Shown here piece after piece: positions 1 through 64,000 of a DNA stretch of 64,000 nucleotides; position 1 is the stretch's first letter, and each line of letters begins with the position of its first letter. The position numbers and the translations under genes are program-made. The notes beneath the pieces were generated by a model that saw only the letters and a list, made by a program, of their open reading frames with translations, had not been told where the DNA came from and ran no database searches. The stretch is from Hermodice carunculata (Eukaryota; Annelida; Polychaeta; Eunicida; Amphinomidae). The DNA is taken from positions 63,106,011-63,170,010 of the forward strand of contig OZ026613.1 of the NCBI GenBank assembly GCA_964020975.1, in the 5' to 3' direction.

Positions 1-43
1 ATGATGTGACACAGGTAACACAGCAAGAAATGATAAATGTGTA

Positions 44-201
44 CAGTGGTCCCCTCTTATAAGGCCCCTCTTGAAAGGCCAGCATTCTTGTGCAGAAAGT
101 ATGGTATTTCCATTATGTTCTCCCCCTCAAGAGAGGCCGCCCCTCTTATAAGGCCACTTTTTGGCTGCATTTGGGGTTGCCGTATAAGAGGGGGACCACT
201 G
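44..201. mobile_element. MITE, CAGTGGTCCCCTCTTATA terminal inverted repeats
   Basis: The left end CAGTGGTCCCCTCTTATA and the right end TATAAGAGGGGGACCACTG are inverted repeats with one base of length difference. The element is 158 bp and non-coding, and a second subterminal pair (CTCTTATAAGGCC at both sides) makes it strongly foldable. The left flank is TA and the right flank CA, compatible with a decayed TA target duplication, so a Tc1/mariner/pogo-type origin is the best guess. It belongs to the same broad CAGTGGTCC end type as the copies at 6623, 15967, 46253 and 49897. Confidence 0.75.
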
Positions 202-3200
202 CACTGGAGAAGGCCAATGAATGGCTGCCAATCCTTCACAACATCTGACTGGATTCAACACGCAACTATGTCATATCAGGAGTTGAATTAATGGCTGTGG
301 ATGCATGCTTATATTGCTGGGTATAACATGCATGTGACCCATCAAGGTGTATGTGTGTTTCACATACATGTACTTGGCTAGGTGTAGTGTGACGTACATT
401 ACTATGGTCAAATGTGATGTGATTGTGAAGTCTGACCCTGTTGGCAATGCACCATGGATACAAAGAGGTGTCACTGCCATGACTCTCTTTGTACCCAGAT
501 GACCTGTGGTCACCATAGGAATTGTAGCTCAGGTGTATTATGCAGTGTATCTGTTTAGTGGTGTTATTGAGTAGGTTAAATTAAAGATTAAAAAAAAAAT
601 CAACAAACAAACAAAAAACTCTTTCGAAATGACATCAAGAGATTTGCGAGATTGAGGGTTTGATCCCTTTTTCATGCACTTACAGTCTTTCCTTGCTCAA
701 CAGAAGTAGCAGCAGTGGCCCAGTGTATGTTGCTTGGGTTAAATGAGTTGTCTTTGCATGATATACATAACATGAGTAAGATACTGGCTTGGATTAAATT
801 GTCAAAGCCAGAGTTTAGTAGTTCCAGCTACAAAGGACTCAGGTGGTTCTTGTATGACCAGACCATCAAGGACTTATTCCTGCTCAGTTATGTTGTGTTT
901 GCGACAAACATTTAACATACATAGCACTTACAGGACACATAGTGTACGTAGTTATGAAGTTTTCAAAGATCTGCTTGCATTTTGCAAGTGCAAGTCATGA
1001 TGGAAAATGGCTGCTGCCCTCAATAGAATGTACTGAACACACACATAAAATGTTACCAGGAAGTCTAGAGCCTTTAAACTGTAGTTTGAGATTTGCAACT
1101 AGGATTTTACCCGATTATCTTTATTGCTTGCACTGTGTACACATGCTAGACAGCCAAGCTTGGGCTTACAACTCAGAGCCATGTTCAATCTGCCACAACC
1201 TGTAAGATGCTGTTCTTTTGCAATTTCATGGAGCTCTTTATTTTATTATTTTTTCTTCGTTACTTGATAACTAATCCATGTATAATCAATGCACATTTAT
1301 AAAAGCACAGCCAGTTTTCATTTGAGCCTAGATTCAGTATTGAATTCTTCATAATTTTTTTTTTTTTTTAAAAAGCCACAAATGTTTGTATGAGCTGTTC
1401 CTATTTCCAGACTCAACTTGTTGAGGAGTGCTCTATTAGCAGCTTGGTGTGTACAGAGCTATAATATTTGCTGACAGCACTGGGCAGGCTGCAATCAGCC
1501 GGATCAATGTACAATGTACTTGGTGTGTTAGTGAACAAGCTGCCAATCATCCATCAACATGCCAAACCATGGAACAATCCAGCATTCAAACAACCTAATC
1601 CAGATTACAGCCCAAATGTTAAACGTCCAACCAGGCAACTTGGAGAGAAATTGTGCACAGAGTGTGTACACTCCAGGTTTCACAGTAACATTCTGCTTGC
1701 AGGGTTCAATCATGTTGACCAAAAACATGTGTTCAGGCTTGCTGTATGTTTGTATCAATTATTTTTTTTTCTGATTCAAATATTATGTTACATGTGGCTC
1801 CTATTCCCATTATTATTACTGGCCTTTATTGTTGGCTGTTTTGATTTCTCCTATCAGTCCAGACTGGACACACTTAAAATCGCTCCTTCTTTACCAGTTA
1901 ATCTCCACTTCCATTGCATGCTGAGATGATGTATAGGTGGTTGATTATAAATAAATATCAACAAGCATAGGAACATGGAATTAATGAGGCAAGGAAATTG
2001 GCAATTAAGATGAATAAAATTGGTATTTTTTCCTAGGTTTGGATTTTAAATTGGAATTATTATACATAAAAGATATATGTATGGATAACCGGAGGCCTAC
2101 TTGGTATAAGAAGTAAAGAAACCCCAAATTCAAGTCCTAACAAATCGTGCAGCGGTCACACAAGTTTGAAATTAATCCCACCTGCATGTATGTGTACAAA
2201 GATTATACGACAAGTGGCAGGGATTTAAAGAATTACATGTAGCTGGGTGAAATATGTTTTGTGTGAAATTGTGTCATCAGAGGAAAGGGCAGAGGGTGAG
2301 TCTTGAATCCAAATTTAGAATGCTGGCTGCCCACTGTATTACAAGAAATTCATGATAAATGCACCCTTGCATTGCTTGTAAAATTGTATAGTGGATAGTT
2401 AAATAAAGACAAGAGATATTGCTCGTACACTGCCCATATATCTTCATAATCCAGTATAACAGGCAATTGAGTGCAGATTGCCGTGTAATTGTGCTCACCT
2501 GTTCAGGGTAACAAACATGGAGGGTATGAGTTAGTTGCATGAAAACTCAGAGAAAACCAATTTGTTTGGACCACACTGGTCATGGGGTAATGTTCTTTCC
2601 AAGTTGCATAATTGCTGCTTTTCTTACTCACTGGTTCTTCATAAACCACCAAACTACTCCCCATAAAAAACAAACATGGGGGGGGGGGGTGTAGATTCAG
2701 TTCAATTGTCCAACTGTCTGTCCATGTGACTGTTTTTACTACACTTAAGGATAGAAGATGATACACCAACAGTGTTTCAGGGTCAATGATCTTACAGGGC
2801 CTAACAAGGCTAATATAGATTGACCAATGTGTGCTTCCTTTATGGCTACTGGACGAGGTTCTCAAAGTGAAGACACCTATAAATTATAGCTAGCATATAT
2901 TATGATCTTGAACTTTGCAATTTGTATGTTTTATCTGTTGTGTTGGCATTAGATGGCCTTGACATAGTAGGTTGTAGGAGTGGATTTTGTACTATTCTGG
3001 GGGTGACATTTTTATTTTGCTTACTGCCACACTTAGTTTCTGCACTGAGTCAGTGGACCTGTCAGAACAGTATGAGAGTTTTCCTGGAAAAGCCATCTAA
3101 ACATTTTCAAAACGATTTTCTTCATTCCCAAATAGAATTCAGTTTGTCCTAAACAGCTAGAAAAGTTCATCAACTGTCGAGCATGTAGAATAATCACCTC

Positions 3201-3978
3201 ATGTCCTTCATATGCAACAACATCAGGACAATAGTCCAGGAGATGAACATTTTTAGTATGGGCAAGGAAAATTCAGAGGCTTCTTTAAATTGCACTAACT
3301 ATAAAATTATTGATGAGATGTGTTGAATTAAACATGAATATAAGTCTTAGTGTTATGTCTGCGATGTCATCCAATGTTGCTGCAGTTGTTGTCTTGTATC
3401 AGTGCTTGCCATCAGTTATGGTGGTCGACTTGTTTCCAGCTACTAGATCTCAATGATATTTTAATTTTGTGCCAGATGATTTCTGATGTATTAGCCCAAG
3501 TTTGACATTGAAGAGATGAAGGAAAGCAGTCAAAATGTTTATAAGAAGTAAAATGGCTATTGAATGTAGTTGATGGACAAAAAGGAATTGTTTATCCCAG
3601 TTTTATACATTGATAATAGTTTGCATCAAAATATTATATAATCATCTGTATACAAGTAAAAAAAAACAAAACTGCTGGAGTTAAAAACACCAAGCCACTG
3701 CTGGTGACAAGGTATACAGCTGATTTGATGTTAAAAGTTTTGAGTGTAGATAAAAAGTACATGTAATTATTGATTATGAGCCATTTGCTTTAATACATTA
3801 CTGTGATTCTTGCCCACTTAAGAAGATCGGATGTTAGTACAAATCATCTAATAACAAATGTTGGGTATTTGACATAGTGACTGAGTAAATTCTCTTTTGG
3901 CTAAGAAATTTTACTTTGGAAGTAAGAACTTATTTGTCCCAGATTAGACAACAGAACTTGCTTCTGTTTTATTCTGTG

Positions 3979-4160
3979 TTAACCCTTAAAGTGCTGATTT
4001 AAGATTGAGTCAACAGCTTTCCTCGGGACACCTAAGACTACTTTTTGCTTCAGACAAGGCTTGCTGGTATTTGAATGAAAGCTATCTTCATGAGGAATTT
4101 GAATCTTTTAACCATTAGATGGTAATGAGAAAGCAACTATATCAGCACTTTAAGGGTTAA
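3979..4160. mobile_element. TTAA-flanked MITE (piggyBac-like), 182 bp
   Basis: It starts TTAACCCTTAAAGTGCTGAT and ends with its exact 20-base reverse complement, ATCAGCACTTTAAGGGTTAA. The outer TTAA is the target site duplicated by piggyBac-type transposases, and CCCTT-type ends are usual for that superfamily. The interior is non-coding but contains GAGTCAACAGCTTTCCT, a motif shared with the TTAA elements at 17305, 37206, 43028 and 59311. This is the best-preserved pair of ends in the window, so it is probably the youngest of the group. Confidence 0.82.
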
Positions 4161-4452
4161 GTTGAATTTGTCTCACACTGTGCTGTGCTGGTTGTTACCT
4201 GTCCTTTCTCTTCTGACATGGTACATGATTACATCTCAAAGTAAGAAAGTTTGAATTAAATTTCATCATGTTTTTTTTTTTTTTTCTGGAGACTGAGTCA
4301 CCAGCTTTAATCCTTGATGAAAAAAAAGGGGGAGGGGGGGAGAAGCAGACCACAATTTATGGACATTTATGGTATTTTTGACAGGAAAAAGTTGAATGCA
4401 GATATAATAGTTCCTTCAAGTTTAATGAATATTTTTTTATATTGTTTTGCAG

Positions 4453-61260
<56,808 letters not shown>

Positions 61261-62254
61261 GTAAGGTAGGTTCACCACTCTTGCTGCTTGGCATTTGCAA
61301 TGGCTAGCTGTCCTGCATGTCCTGTTAGGTCGTAGATAACCACTTAGATTATTGTGCGTATGATTTGCACCTGTAACATACCTGCGTGGCACCATTATGC
61401 TTGCCAACTTACACATACTGTTTTGACAGTATATCTATGTCTTTTGGTGGTAGCCTTTCAAATAGGTACCCAGGTAGTCAGTGTGTAGTGTAGTAATAGA
61501 AATGACTTCAAAAGATTTTTGTTTTAGTTTGGTCCACTTGGGAGAAGCCCAAGTGTAGTGGTAGAATGATTTGTTTTGTGGATGTGCTCCTGGACATGGT
61601 TACTATCTGGTATAATGTTGCCCATGGCAGAGTAGTACATGATTCATAAGGCATTACATATACATATAGGTTTGATCCATTTCTGTCATGTTGTAGAACC
61701 TCACCTTGACAACCCAAAGGTGTATTGATTGGCTGGCTTGTCCAGTTTTATATGTCATTTTGAGATGAGGCTTTTGAATCATGGCTCTACTAAGGGTACA
61801 TATCAATGATGGTGACTAGAAATTTAAGAGAAGGCTACAAAAGGACATGCATTGGTTTCAGGATGACTAACTCAAATCATGAGATGATACTTTTAATTGA
61901 AAAGAAAAAGTGTTTCAAAGTGTACTTTTTTGTTTTTGTTTTTTGTTTTTGATATGAAAGCCAACAAACATGGGATCTGTTCCATTGCCTGTGTGCTAGG
62001 TAAAACCTTTAGCTATTAATGTTCAGGGACTGCTATGGACATTCACTATAATGAGCCTAATATTACATAAATGTTAGTAAAATGGTCATTGTATTTTAAT
62101 ATATATGCCAAATGCTACATAAGTATTTGTTGAGGGCTATTTTGCTCCAATATGCCAAATGCCATATAAATTTGTTGCGCCTGACGATGTCCTTCCGTGC
62201 ATCCTTCCAACACAGTTTGTTCAAGCCCTACTGTATTTCTCATACTGTAAGACC

Positions 62255-62518
62255 TACACGTACATCAACACATACACCTACATGTACACCTACACCTACA
62301 CCTACACCCACACCTACAACTACACATTATCTACATATACACTTACAACTATACCCACACTTACCGTACAACTACAACAACACATACACTTTTAACTATA
62401 CCTACACTCACACCTACAACTACAACTACACTTACACTTACAACTATACTTACACCCACACCTACAACTACACTTACGACAACATCTACACCTTCAACTT
62501 TACCTACACATTCCAGAT
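62255..62518. repeat. Degenerate (ACCTAC / ACTTAC)n repeat
   Basis: Hexamer-based repeat (ACCTAC, ACTACA, ACTTAC) with many substitutions, about 260 bases. Confidence 0.88.
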
Positions 62519-62559
62519 AATTTGATGTGCAGATACTTCATAGGATAGGAATGTGTGGT

Positions 62560-62975
62560 GCACCAAGATTATTTCACTGTGACCTTGACCTTTGACCACA
62601 TCATAGAATATGCTTCTGTGTGTCATATTTCTTGAATAACTAGAGCTACCAAACTTAGTATGTGGATAACTTCTAGTGATCTGAGTGTCACATACCAAAA
62701 TTAGGTCACTGTGACCTTGACCTTTGGCCCCATCATTGAAAATGCTCATGTGAGCCATATTTCCTGTACCTTTTCTTAAGAAATACCAAACATGGTGTGG
62801 ACACTTCTTGGAATAGGGGTGTGCCATATACCAACATTTGGCTTCTGTGACCTTGACCTTTGACCCAATCATAAAAATACTTGTGCATGCCATAATTCCT
62901 TTACTGTAATACTTACAGATACCAAACATGGTGTGTTGATACTTCTGGGGACAGGAGTGTGTCACAAGTCTGTTC
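62560..62975. repeat. Tandem array, three units of about 133 bp
   Basis: CTGTGACCTTGACCTTTG recurs at about 62578, 62709 and 62845. Units share GATACCAAACATGGTGTG-type and GTGTGCCATATACCAA-type blocks. Confidence 0.85.
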
Positions 62976-64000
62976 ACCAGTAGAGGACTGTTATGCAATG
63001 CTTGATCTTGTAAATGGCTACATACATGTACTTTATTTCACAATGTTCACAATGGAACTTCAGGTGAAGATGTTTAAAATGACTGTGGCATGTGACACAC
63101 AGCTACTTTGAACTGACTGTTGACAAATTAGTGCAAAATTTGAAGTCAGGGATACTATCTAGTTCATGTTTACTGGCTTTCAGATAATGCATTCTTTATA
63201 GTGGTTTATTAGAGGATTCATAATAGTTGTCCAGTGAAAGTCACTCCTAACCAGGCATATGTCCTTACCGTATATTAGATATACATGGTCAGCATGAAGT
63301 GCTCAGCTTCTGTGACGTGATGGTGTATGTGGCATTGGTGTTGCATCATTTGCAAGGCAAGGGAATTCAATATGGTATTGAAATAGCAGTATTCCTGACA
63401 TAACCCCAATGGTAGTGTGGAAGTGCATTGTTGCTGGGAGTGTGTGCTACTGACATCTGGCTTAAGGTAAAGGTCACAATGGACAAAGTTACACAGACTG
63501 CAGTTCTCAGAAATTGTCAGTTTAAACATTGAAGGCTAAACCTAACAGCAGAAGAGAAAATGAAAGCTTCAGCTCAAAACTTACTGCAGACACAAAATAG
63601 AATTTGAGATTAAATCTTTCTGACCACCTTTTGTTTTGAGAGAATGAAGCAATCCAATTTAACTGTTGTACCTTTGACTAATTTTATGTTGCAAGTGTTT
63701 AGTCCCTCTCTGACATTTTGTTGCCAGTGTCCCAAAATACCAAGTACATGTACTGACAAATTAGTCAAACTAGACAGTTTCAACATTTAGTACATGCACT
63801 GTCAAAAACAAAGGATTTACATAACTGAAATATGAGCAAATACAAAAAGGTCAGAAGAACATTGCAAGTGCGTGTAGCTTGAAGCCCAAAGATGAAGCAG
63901 CAATTTTGTGTGTGCAAGTTGTACATAGGATTATGAAAGATAGTATCAATGGTTTAAATTGTAACATCTTTGGTATGTCAGCAGCATCATACTCTAAAGT

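Larger units (their letters stand above)
1..4452. other. Upstream intron or 5' flank, no exon seen
   Basis: I searched both strands for the missing kinase start (a GxGxxG glycine loop followed by VAIKK) and saw nothing like it. Contents are two MITEs (44-201, 3979-4160), short homopolymer runs (poly-A near 589, poly-G near 2681, poly-T near 1360 and 4270) and otherwise unique AT-rich DNA. Open frames up to 153 codons (1468-1929) have no recognisable domain. Because the exon at 4453 starts in phase 0 inside the kinase domain, this stretch is most likely intron. Confidence 0.6.
61261..64000 (+). other. Downstream intron or 3' flank
   Basis: No further CDKL2-like exon is recognisable. It contains the ACCTAC-rich repeat and the 133-bp tandem array listed below; 61270-62100 and 62980-64000 hold nothing specific. 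Confidence 0.6.

Noticed and set aside
1468-1929. 153-codon plus-strand open frame with a hydrophobic C-terminal half
   Set aside because: No recognisable domain, no convincing start, and flanking sequence has ordinary intron composition; likely chance.

Overview
This window is animal nuclear DNA: AT-rich and almost entirely intronic, with small exons bounded by GT-AG splice sites, many long microsatellites and many small non-coding transposons. The repeats point to a mollusc, quite possibly a bivalve. This rests on several elements that open with a TTTAGCTC(A/T)GCTGACC-type hairpin followed by GTCCGTCC-type repeats, hold central tandem repeats of about 130-180 bp, and finish in a hairpin plus TCTTG before a T-run. 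TACATGTA motifs are also frequent. The phylum is an inference from repeat style; the species is not identifiable here.

One host gene is recognisable: a plus-strand CDKL2-like (cyclin-dependent kinase-like) serine/threonine kinase. Eight exons spread over 57 kb join without a phase conflict into 1296 nt (432 codons). They run from the alphaC/beta4 side of the N-lobe, through [11 protein letters not shown], the TDY activation-loop motif and APE, to the end of the kinase fold and a basic, Ser/Pro-rich tail. The glycine loop and catalytic-lysine exon was not found and should lie 5' of the window. The 3' end probably lies beyond it. Introns in order are about 24.3, 0.78, 15.9, 0.47, 3.7, 1.9 and 8.5 kb.

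Layout: 1-4452 is upstream intron (two MITEs). 4453-4647 is the first visible exon. 4648-28952 is a giant intron holding Helentron-like elements (5.5, 10.7, 14.2, 19.5-22.1 and 23.6-25.4 kb), a decayed Penelope-like retroelement (18.1-19.5 kb, minus), several MITE families and tandem arrays. 28953-30025 holds two exons with HRD/DFG/APE and the F-helix. 30026-45924 holds a LINE 3' end split by a MITE, and many satellites. 45925-46783 holds two exons finishing the kinase domain. 50439-50671, 52564-52641 and 61152-61260 encode the low-complexity tail. 61261-64000 is probably intron.

The most interesting structure is the set of hairpin-ended elements. Across copies the 5' stem, the matching subterminal inverted repeat and the 3' stem differ in sequence but keep their base pairing. 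This is the architecture expected of Helentron-derived non-autonomous elements (HINEs). Two such families are inserted into each other reciprocally. An inverted pair of 180-bp MITEs brackets the two central kinase exons and could promote back-splicing.
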